Below the pieces are notes generated by a model. It saw only the letters and a list, made by a program, of their open reading frames with translations. It made no database searches and was not told where the DNA came from. This document shows, one piece after another, positions 1 to 5,336 of a DNA stretch of 6,629 nucleotides. Location of the stretch: positions 1 through 6,629 of the forward strand of contig JAAZFB010000086.1 of NCBI GenBank assembly GCA_012511915.1, given 5' to 3'. A program made the translations under genes and the position numbers. This DNA comes from Clostridiaceae bacterium (GTDB lineage: Bacteria; Bacillota; Clostridia; Monoglobales; Firm-18). Position 1 is the stretch's first letter. The number at the start of each line of letters is the position of its first letter.

Positions 1-321
1 ACACCATACACCAAAAGCAGTGATGTTGCCTTTGAAGTTGGCAGTGGCGCGGTAATAGCTGTTGGTCCTAATATGCACCCTGAACTAACGCAAAAGATTA
101 TTAACAGTATTAAAGGCGGACCGGTTAATATAGAAGCATGCCCTGCAAGCTCCGGAACGGATGCATGGCAAATACAAATAACAAAAAAAGGAATACCTTG
201 CGCAGTTGTCAGTGCACCGGTTAAATATATGCATTCACCGGTAGAAGTTGTTTCGAATTGTGATATTAATGCAATTGTAGATGTTATTTGCAACGCTTTG
301 GGGGGTGGGCTGGTTTGTTAG
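1..321 (+). CDS. M42 family metallo-aminopeptidase, C-terminal part (5' end outside window)
   Basis: The reading frame is open from base 1 to the TAG at 319-321, giving about 106 residues. An ATG at 73 is internal, because recognisable family sequence precedes it ('AVGPNMHP' and the residues before it), so the gene starts left of the window. What is seen matches the C-terminal third of M42 (TET/FrvX-type) aminopeptidases: a 'VGPNMHP' segment, the 'SSGTDAWQIQ' block near 151-177, and 'KYMHSPVEVV', whose His (codon 232-234) is the C-terminal metal ligand of the family. M42 enzymes are cytosolic co-catalytic metal aminopeptidases that trim peptides and often assemble into dodecameric tetrahedra. 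The catalytic EE pair and N-terminal ligands are not in view, so activity can only be presumed. The next M42 gene starts within this gene's last codons. The family call is firm; substrate preference is unknown. Confidence 0.9.
   Translation, partial: TPYTKSSDVAFEVGSGAVIAVGPNMHPELTQKIINSIKGGPVNIEACPASSGTDAWQIQITKKGIPCAVVSAPVKYMHSPVEVVSNCDINAIVDVICNALGGGLVC
300..309 (+). promoter_or_regulatory. Ribosome binding site deciding the TTG start of the second M42 gene
   Basis: A G-run, GGGGGTGGG, resembles GGAGGTG with one mismatch. It ends its GG core about 9 nt before a TTG at 315-317. Starting there gives MLEKLCNAFGVSG, the normal N-terminus of M42 proteins. The site lies inside the end of the upstream gene, as expected for coupled translation. 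Confidence 0.55.
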
Positions 322-1337
322 AAAAACTATGTAATGCATTCGGAGTTTCGGGTGCTGAAACACAAGTGCGGGATTTATTACAAAATGTAATGTCAAGCCA
401 TTGTAATACAACACAAATTGACAGCATGGGAAATTTAATATGCTATAAAAAAGGTAATAAAGGCTATAAAAACAGCATTATGTTAGCCGCCCATATGGAT
501 GAAGTGGGTTTTATTATTTCCGGCATAACAAACGAGGGATATTTACGATTCAAAACAGTGGGCGGGATAGACATACGAGTGATAACAGCAAAAAGTGTAG
601 TAGTCGGTCCGCAAAAAATTCCCGGCGTTATAGGCGTTATACCGCCGCATCTTGATGAAAAGGAAAATAACGCTACCCCTAAAACAGGTGATTTATTCAT
701 TGACATAGGCGCAAAAGATGCAGAGCAAGCAAAAAAATATATAAATATCGGCGATTACGCAGGCTTTGACAGCAAATTTATGGAGTTTGGTAGTTGTTTA
801 GTAAAGGCAAAGGCATTGGATAACCGCGTAGGCTGTTATATATTAACAGAACTTGCAAATTATATTTATGCACACGATGTTTATTTTTCATTTACCGTTC
901 AAGAGGAAGTCGGTTGTAGGGGTGCCGCAACAGCAGCGTATAATGTTTTGCCATCTGTTGCTTTGGTTGTAGAAACTACGACATGTTCCGATGTCATCGG
1001 CACCGAAAAAGAAGATTATTCGACCCGTTTAAACCAGGGTGCGGCAATTTCATTGCTTGACAGAACATCATATTCGGATAAAGGCATAGTAAAAGCATTA
1101 GTTACTACCGCAAAAAATAACAATATCAAATATCAGTATAAGCAAACCACCCTTGGCGGCAATGACGCAGGCACAATTCATTTAACCGAGAATGGTATTA
1201 GAACAGGTGTTATTTCGGTTCCTTGCAGATATATACATTCCCCCTCAAGTGTTGCAAGCAAAAACGACATAGAGGGTTGCAGGGATATAATTTATAACTT
1301 GTTACGTAGTGAGGAGTCAGAAGAATGGAGCTTTTAA
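315..1337 (+). CDS. M42 family metallo-aminopeptidase, complete and apparently active
   Basis: A cytosolic aminopeptidase of peptidase family M42 (FrvX/YsdC/TET type), which releases N-terminal residues from peptides using two metal ions. I chose TTG 315 (340 residues, normal for the family) over TTG 288, because family similarity begins at MLEKL and a G-rich ribosome site precedes it. Numbered from 315, all active-site positions are visible: H60 and D62 in AHMDEVGF, the bridging D169 in ALDNR, catalytic E197 and metal ligand E198 in VQEEVG, E220 in VVETTT (Asp in many members, Glu a common alternative), and H308 in RYIHSP. The GGNDAG block near 281-286 is also present. Residues of about 80-150 form the inserted dimerisation domain. 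The gene overlaps the upstream M42 gene by 7 nt and the downstream one by 13 nt, so the three are probably made together. Substrate specificity cannot be read from the sequence. Confidence 0.93.
   Translation: MLEKLCNAFGVSGAETQVRDLLQNVMSSHCNTTQIDSMGNLICYKKGNKGYKNSIMLAAHMDEVGFIISGITNEGYLRFKTVGGIDIRVITAKSVVVGPQKIPGVIGVIPPHLDEKENNATPKTGDLFIDIGAKDAEQAKKYINIGDYAGFDSKFMEFGSCLVKAKALDNRVGCYILTELANYIYAHDVYFSFTVQEEVGCRGAATAAYNVLPSVALVVETTTCSDVIGTEKEDYSTRLNQGAAISLLDRTSYSDKGIVKALVTTAKNNNIKYQYKQTTLGGNDAGTIHLTENGIRTGVISVPCRYIHSPSSVASKNDIEGCRDIIYNLLRSEESEEWSF
1311..1316 (+). promoter_or_regulatory. Ribosome binding site of the third M42 gene
   Basis: GAGGAG lies 8 nt before the ATG at 1325, inside the end of the second M42 gene. 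It shows that the catalytically degenerate paralogue still has a good translation signal. Confidence 0.6.
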
Positions 1338-2287
1338 CAGAGTTAACGAATATTTCAGCGCCGTCGGGCAATGAAGTTATGCTAAAAGAATTTATAACCA
1401 AACAGACAGAGAAATTTGCAGATCAGATATACGAAGATACTCTTGGCAATTTAATAGTACACAAAAAAGGCAAAGGGAATAAGCTTATGCTGAGCGCACA
1501 CATGGACGAGGCTGGTTTTATAGTAACTCATACCGATGATAATTATGCCTATTTTTCGACCATTGGTGATGTACAGTTAAAATTTTTACATGCCTGCAAA
1601 GTGAAGTTTTTAAACGACACAATTGGCATAATATCAAAAAAGTCAGAAAATCCACTAAAAACAACGGATTATTTTATAGAAACTCTTGGCTGTAAAGGCG
1701 ATTGCCTTAACAGTGTTTCTGTCGGTGATATTGCGACATATCATCATACTTTTGACCAACAAAACAATATTGTTAGTGCAAAAGCTCTAAATTCACGTGC
1801 GGCGTGTTATATTTTAATTCAAACAATAAAAAAGATGGTACGTCCTGAGAACGATTTATATTTTGTATTTACAACACAGCATCACCTTGGACTACGCGGA
1901 GCCAAAACTGCCGCATCAAAAATAGCACCACAATATGCAATTACAATTGATTCATCAGTATGCGATAGTTTACAAAATGAAAAAAGTTCAATCAAAATGG
2001 AGGAGGGGCCGGTTATTAAAATAATGGACGGCTCTGTTATAACACATCCTACAGTAAGGAATATAATTTTAAACGCAGCAAAAAAAGAAAACATTGATAT
2101 TCAATTTCAAGTATCCCCAAAAACAAAATCAGATGCCTCATCAATTCAGGTGTCGGGAGTTGGTGTTATAACCGGTGTATTATCGTTTCCGTTAAAGAAC
2201 TTTAATACAGCTTGTGAAATTGTAAGCAAAAGCGATATAGACAAAGCGATCGAAATTTTAGTAAGGGTGTGCAGTGAAAAGGTATGA
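1325..2287 (+). CDS. M42 peptidase paralogue with destroyed active site (probable pseudoenzyme)
   Basis: This 320-residue protein has the M42 fold pattern throughout: MELLTELTNISAPSGNE at the start, LSAHMDEAGF at 57-65, and ALNSRAAC, TTQHHLGLRGAKTAA and GVLSFPLK at the expected places. The catalytic set is largely gone. Compared with the family, the bridging Asp is N156 (ALNSR), the catalytic and metal-binding Glu pair is H186-H187 (QHH for QEE), and the C-terminal His of RYxHSP is N294 (KNFNTA). The GGTDAG block is reduced to KTKSDASS at about 266-273. Only H59 and D209, ligands of one of the two metals, remain. The frame is intact, with a good ribosome site and overlapping neighbours (13 nt upstream, 4 nt downstream), so it is not a decaying pseudogene. 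I infer a structural, regulatory or peptide-binding partner of the adjacent M42 enzymes. A new metal site using the two His is a less likely alternative. Confidence 0.9.
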   Translation: MELLTELTNISAPSGNEVMLKEFITKQTEKFADQIYEDTLGNLIVHKKGKGNKLMLSAHMDEAGFIVTHTDDNYAYFSTIGDVQLKFLHACKVKFLNDTIGIISKKSENPLKTTDYFIETLGCKGDCLNSVSVGDIATYHHTFDQQNNIVSAKALNSRAACYILIQTIKKMVRPENDLYFVFTTQHHLGLRGAKTAASKIAPQYAITIDSSVCDSLQNEKSSIKMEEGPVIKIMDGSVITHPTVRNIILNAAKKENIDIQFQVSPKTKSDASSIQVSGVGVITGVLSFPLKNFNTACEIVSKSDIDKAIEILVRVCSEKV

Positions 2288-3558
2288 ATGAATTATTAAA
2301 ACAAAACTATAATATTTCCTTGGAAATAATTGACTTTTTAAACAATATTAAAGACGAAATAAAGACAAAATTAGAGGCAATTAAAAGTGTAGCAATGTAT
2401 AATCAGATAAAGGTTTTGTCAGCATTTGCAAGGAATAAAATAAGCACACAGCATTTTAACGGCACCACAGGCTATGGATACGACGATATCGGCAGGGATG
2501 CGCTTGATTTAATATATGCGGATATATTTCAGGCAGAGGATGCACTTGTACGACATACCATAATAAGTGGCACACACGCCATTTCCTTATGTTTATTTGC
2601 CGTTTTACGTCCCGGTGATACACTTGTTAGCCTAACCGGCAAGCCATATGATACTTTAGAGCAGGTAATTGGTGGTGGAAACAGCGATTTAGGCTCGTTA
2701 AAAGACTTCGGAATAAAATATAAACAAGCAGAATTAACCGAAGGAAAAATTGACCATAATAATATTATGTCTACCATAGATCAAAATACCAAAGCTGTAT
2801 TAATTCAGAAGTCGAGAGGGTATGATTGGCGGTCTTCGCTGACTAACATAGAAATTGGCGAGATAATTAAAAAAGTAAAAGCATTTAATGAAAATATTAT
2901 TTGTCTCGTGGATAACTGTTATGGAGAATTTGTAGAAAAAGACGAACCTTCAGCTTACGGTGCGGACCTTGTTGCAGGATCGCTTATAAAGAATCCCGGT
3001 GGAGGTTTGGCACCTACCGGTGGTTATATAGTCGGTAAAAGTGAGTATATAAAACGCGCGGCATACAAATTAAATTCCGTCGGCTTGGGCAAACATATAG
3101 GCGCTACACTTGATACAAACCGACTTATCTTGCAAGGGGTATTTATGGCGCCACACATTGTTGGTGAGGCAATGCAGACTGCTGTACTCTGCGGTGCTGC
3201 TTTTGAAAAATTAGGGTTTGATGTATCCCCCGGTTTGCATGATGACAGAAGTGATACAATACAGGCCATTAAATTTGGTTGTGCACAGAGCGTTATTGAG
3301 TTTTGCAAAGGTATACAAAAAGGTTCACCCATTGATAGTTTTGTTACGCCTGAGCCTTGGGATATGCCGGGATATAGCCATAAAGTAATAATGGCGGCCG
3401 GAGGGTTTGTGCAAGGCTCATCAATAGAACTGTCTGCGGATGCACCGATTAAGCCCCCATATATAGTTTATATGCAAGGCGGATTGACTTTTGAAAGTGC
3501 ATTTACAGCCATAGCCTGTGCAGTACAAAATATAGCAGATAAAAAAGACTTATACTAA
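2284..3558 (+). CDS. PLP-dependent enzyme of the methionine gamma-lyase / aluminium resistance family (COG4100, YnbB-like)
   Basis: A 424-residue fold-type I PLP enzyme of the family annotated 'methionine gamma-lyase family protein' or 'aluminium resistance protein' (B. subtilis YnbB). Visible marks are FNGTTGYGYDDIGRD at 58-72, the phosphate-binding SGTHAI at 95-100, LVDNCYGEF at 208-216 with D210 placed to bind the PLP ring nitrogen, and SLIKNPGGGLAPTGGYI at 233-249 with K236 as the likely Schiff-base lysine. The length is normal and no key residue is missing. By homology it is expected to act on sulfur amino acids or related substrates in the cytosol, but the true reaction of this subfamily is poorly known. 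Its ATG overlaps the stop of the M42 paralogue in an ATGA arrangement. A well-placed ribosome site is lacking (AAAAGG sits 1 nt from the ATG, AAGGG 16 nt away), so translation probably relies on coupling. In many Firmicutes this gene lies near lexA, as here. Confidence 0.9.
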   Translation: MNELLKQNYNISLEIIDFLNNIKDEIKTKLEAIKSVAMYNQIKVLSAFARNKISTQHFNGTTGYGYDDIGRDALDLIYADIFQAEDALVRHTIISGTHAISLCLFAVLRPGDTLVSLTGKPYDTLEQVIGGGNSDLGSLKDFGIKYKQAELTEGKIDHNNIMSTIDQNTKAVLIQKSRGYDWRSSLTNIEIGEIIKKVKAFNENIICLVDNCYGEFVEKDEPSAYGADLVAGSLIKNPGGGLAPTGGYIVGKSEYIKRAAYKLNSVGLGKHIGATLDTNRLILQGVFMAPHIVGEAMQTAVLCGAAFEKLGFDVSPGLHDDRSDTIQAIKFGCAQSVIEFCKGIQKGSPIDSFVTPEPWDMPGYSHKVIMAAGGFVQGSSIELSADAPIKPPYIVYMQGGLTFESAFTAIACAVQNIADKKDLY

Positions 3559-3599
3559 ATTCAATCAAATATAGTGTTATATTTGTTTGAATTTAGTAT
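3552..3599. terminator. Long AT-rich hairpin between convergent genes, possible bidirectional terminator
   Basis: Arms 3552-3573 and 3578-3599 pair over 22 bp with a single mismatch around a GTGT loop. The left arm contains the stop codon of the PLP-enzyme gene, and the lexA stop lies about 20 nt beyond the right arm. The position between two converging genes fits a shared transcript end. Neither side has a clean run of T directly after the stem and the stem is AT-rich, so it may act as a 3' stabiliser rather than a strong intrinsic terminator. Confidence 0.55.
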
Positions 3600-3619
3600 T
3601 ATGCAAATATCATTCCGGA

Positions 3620-4213
3620 TTATAGTGTTCTAAAAACTCCAATTGCTTTTCCGATAACATCAATATTGTTTCTGATAATCGGTTGATATGAATTATTACT
3701 TGGTTGTAATCGCACATTTTTTTTATCGTTGAAGAATATCTTTACAGTTAGTTTATTATCCACGAAGGCCGCAACAATATCGCCGTTTTTGGCGATATTT
3801 TGCTTTTGAATAAGAATATAATCGTTTATAAGAATTCCGTTGTTTATCATGCTATCGTCCGTCATTTTTAAAATAAAAAGTTCTTTATTTGGTGAAAATT
3901 CATCTCGAACAGGATAATATCCTGTAATGTTTTTAACTGATAATATATAGTCGCAATCAACAATTTTACCCAAAATCGGCACGTATAAATGTTTAGGTAA
4001 GTAACTTGTTGTTAATGTTCGTTTTTTTAAACCCCGTTTTTCAATAAAACCAAGCCGTTCAAGGGTACATATATGGGCATGTACAGAGGATGTTGATTTT
4101 AAGCCCGTTTTGGCACAAATCTCGCGAATGGAGGGGGGATAACCATTTACCGAAAGACAGTTATTAATAATCATTAATATCTCGGTTTGTTTAGGGGATA
4201 ATTTGCTATACAT
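3620..4213 (-). CDS. lexA: LexA repressor with non-canonical self-cleavage site
   Basis: A 197-residue LexA homologue, normally the SOS repressor that binds operators as a dimer and cleaves itself when RecA filaments form. The N-terminal winged helix-turn-helix is standard: LSPKQTEIL, then GYPPSIREI at 24-32, then GLKSTSSVHAHICTLERLG at 37-55 as the recognition region. The C-terminal peptidase S24 domain keeps the Ser/Lys dyad, S121 (DDSMI) and K158 (TVKIF), matching E. coli S119 and K156 with an offset of two. The cleavage region departs from the family: VPILGKIVDCDYIL places D86-C87 where Ala-Gly is expected, and the Gly before Asp-Ser is D119. It may therefore cleave slowly, at another bond, or not at all. 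The start is supported by GAGAGG 7 nt upstream. It lies 3 nt after the recombinase gene, so the two are probably cotranscribed. The identity is secure; SOS inducibility is uncertain. Confidence 0.93.
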   Translation of the reverse strand: MYSKLSPKQTEILMIINNCLSVNGYPPSIREICAKTGLKSTSSVHAHICTLERLGFIEKRGLKKRTLTTSYLPKHLYVPILGKIVDCDYILSVKNITGYYPVRDEFSPNKELFILKMTDDSMINNGILINDYILIQKQNIAKNGDIVAAFVDNKLTVKIFFNDKKNVRLQPSNNSYQPIIRNNIDVIGKAIGVFRTL

Positions 4214-4216
4214 CTA

Positions 4217-5197
4217 TTAACCTCTCTTTTCTTTTGAAGAAATGCCTGAAAGCGGGTTTTTATTTATTGCATCCTGTAGTTGAGAGCTTTCGGTATGAGT
4301 ATAAATTTGCGTAGTGGATAAGTTTTCATGACCCAATATTTCTTGCAATACTCTAATATCGACATTGCCATGTCTATATAGTAAGGTAGCCGCTGTATGT
4401 CTTAGCTTGTGGGTAGAATACTTCTTGGTATCAAGCCCTGCAAGGTTTAAATATTTTTTAACCATAAGTTGCACGCCGCGTGCGCCTATTCGCTGATTGT
4501 TTTTATTCAGAAAAAGGGCATCCCTGTCTTTAACTTTATCTTTTGGTCGCACTTCTAAGTATATTTTTATTGCCTTAATGCATGCCTCGTTTAGATAAAC
4601 AGTCCGTTGTTTATTACCTTTACCGGTAACTGTCAGCGTAGTTGTTTTTATATCCGAGATGTTGATCCCAATAAGTTCAGAAAGCCTCAGACCACAGTTT
4701 AAAAGCAAAGTTAACATGCAATAATCTCGTTTGTTTACACCGTCAGCAGCAGAAAGGAGAGCCTTGCTGCTATTTAAATCAAGGTATTTCGGCAATGTTT
4801 TTCCAATTTTTGGTGTTTCCAGGTCTTTTGCCGGATTGTTGCTGAAATAGTTCTTTTTGGTTGTCAGGTATTTATAAAAGGTTTTTAAAGAAGAAACTTT
4901 ACGAGCACGGGAGGCAGCAGTGTTTCCGCGTATACGGTTGGTGTACGCCAAATATTCGTACAAATCGCTAAGCGTAACATCAGAAAGCATTTGTATTGTA
5001 ACATCATCAATGTTTATGCAATTAAAATCTGTATTGTCAGGCACTAATTTTTTATGAACCTTTAAGAACCTCAAAAATGTTCTGATGTCATAAAAATATT
5101 CTTTAGAGGTATTTAACGATTTTCCCTTAACAGTGTCTATGTAGCTTAAAAAGTCTGATAAAACCTGTGGTGCGCCTTCGAAGCTGCTCATTTGCAC
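4217..5197 (-). CDS. Tyrosine recombinase, XerC/XerD-like
   Basis: A tyrosine site-specific recombinase that cuts and rejoins DNA through a phosphotyrosine. Numbered from an upstream TTG at 5224, the SAM-like N-terminal core-binding domain spans about 20-125 (LSDFLSYIDTVKGKSLNTSKE), and the catalytic domain 145-320 has the full set: R180 (GLRLSE), K202 (TGKGNKQR), H272 and R275 (HKLRH), H299 (LGHENL) and Y308 (IYTH). The start is placed at GTG 5197, because AGAGGTGA on the minus strand sits at ideal spacing for it; an ATG at 5191 is a close alternative (two codons shorter). TTG 5224 falls at the base of a hairpin and lacks a ribosome site. The length of about 325 residues suits Xer proteins. 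It may be a chromosomal Xer protein rather than a phage integrase: no phage genes are near, and it forms a unit with lexA. Whether it acts on dif or on another site is not visible. Confidence 0.9.
   Translation of the reverse strand: MQMSSFEGAPQVLSDFLSYIDTVKGKSLNTSKEYFYDIRTFLRFLKVHKKLVPDNTDFNCINIDDVTIQMLSDVTLSDLYEYLAYTNRIRGNTAASRARKVSSLKTFYKYLTTKKNYFSNNPAKDLETPKIGKTLPKYLDLNSSKALLSAADGVNKRDYCMLTLLLNCGLRLSELIGINISDIKTTTLTVTGKGNKQRTVYLNEACIKAIKIYLEVRPKDKVKDRDALFLNKNNQRIGARGVQLMVKKYLNLAGLDTKKYSTHKLRHTAATLLYRHGNVDIRVLQEILGHENLSTTQIYTHTESSQLQDAINKNPLSGISSKEKRG
4221..4226 (-). promoter_or_regulatory. Ribosome binding site of lexA
   Basis: Read on the minus strand, GAGAGG stands 7 nt before the lexA ATG and directly follows the stop region of the recombinase gene. 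It supports the ATG at 4213 and independent translation of lexA from a shared message. Confidence 0.55.
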
Positions 5198-5201
5198 ATC
5201 T

Positions 5202-5209
5202 TCACCTCT
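5202..5209 (-). promoter_or_regulatory. Ribosome binding site deciding the recombinase start
   Basis: AGAGGTGA on the minus strand matches the anti-Shine-Dalgarno complement over GAGGTGA. Seven nt separate its GG from GTG 5197, against 13 nt for ATG 5191, and it lies downstream of TTG 5224. This favours GTG, with ATG as the second choice, and excludes the longest reading. Confidence 0.6.
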
Positions 5210-5221
5210 TATCCCTATTCC

Positions 5222-5253
5222 CAACTTCGCAAAATCTTTATTTTGCGAAGTTG
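5222..5253. repeat. Perfect 14-bp inverted repeat in the leader of the recombinase-lexA unit
   Basis: Arms CAACTTCGCAAAAT (5222-5235) and its exact reverse complement (5240-5253) flank four bases. If the inner AT pairs are left open, it reads as 11-13-bp arms around a 6-8-bp centre. It lies between the inferred transcription start near 5269 and the recombinase ribosome site, so it would form a hairpin in the 5' leader. Neither strand has a T-run after it, so it is not a typical intrinsic terminator. It could be an operator, a leader RNA structure, or a recombination core site for the adjacent recombinase. The function is unproven. Confidence 0.75.
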
Positions 5254-5275
5254 TCGTGTGTCTTTCAATATCCTA

Positions 5276-5304
5276 ATTATATCATTCCTCTGCAGTAAAA
5301 TCAA
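5276..5304 (-). promoter_or_regulatory. Probable sigma-A promoter for the recombinase-lexA unit
   Basis: On the minus strand TTGATT (5299-5304) and a perfect TATAAT (5276-5281) are separated by 17 bp, the ideal spacing. Transcription would start near 5269, about 70 nt before the recombinase start. It lies just after the tmcAL stop, so recombinase and lexA can be transcribed without tmcAL. No GAAC-N4-GTTC SOS operator is visible around it. Confidence 0.7.
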
Positions 5305-5316
5305 TTTTTTTGTTGC

Positions 5317-5336
5317 TCATACTATATTCATACTAT
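5317..5336. repeat. Short 9-bp direct repeat at the end of tmcAL
   Basis: TCATACTAT occurs at 5317-5325 and 5328-5336, an 11-bp period covering the tmcAL stop codon. It may be a small slippage duplication. No function is apparent. Confidence 0.5.

Noticed and set aside
288..314. Longer N-terminus for the second M42 gene from TTG 288
   Set aside because: The extra nine residues do not resemble the family, there is no ribosome site before 288, and the G-rich site at 300-309 fits TTG 315.
464..706. Open frame of 80 codons on the minus strand inside the second M42 gene
   Set aside because: It lies opposite conserved M42 sequence, shows no recognisable family and is explained as a shadow of that gene. 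The same applies to the minus-strand frames at 1210-1401, 1882-2094, 2529-2777 and 3024-3332.
3909..3925. Palindrome ACAGGATA-A-TATCCTGT
   Set aside because: It is inside lexA and encodes conserved residues of the linker/cleavage-domain region (TGYYPV). With no promoter nearby it is most simply a coding coincidence.
4217..5197. Reading the tyrosine recombinase as the integrase of a prophage or integrative element
   Set aside because: No phage, conjugation or excisionase genes, tRNA attachment site or flanking direct repeats are in view, and it is paired with lexA among housekeeping genes.
5198..5224. Longer N-terminus for the recombinase from TTG 5224
   Set aside because: The TTG is in the base of the inverted repeat, lacks a ribosome site, and the good AGAGGTGA site lies downstream of it.
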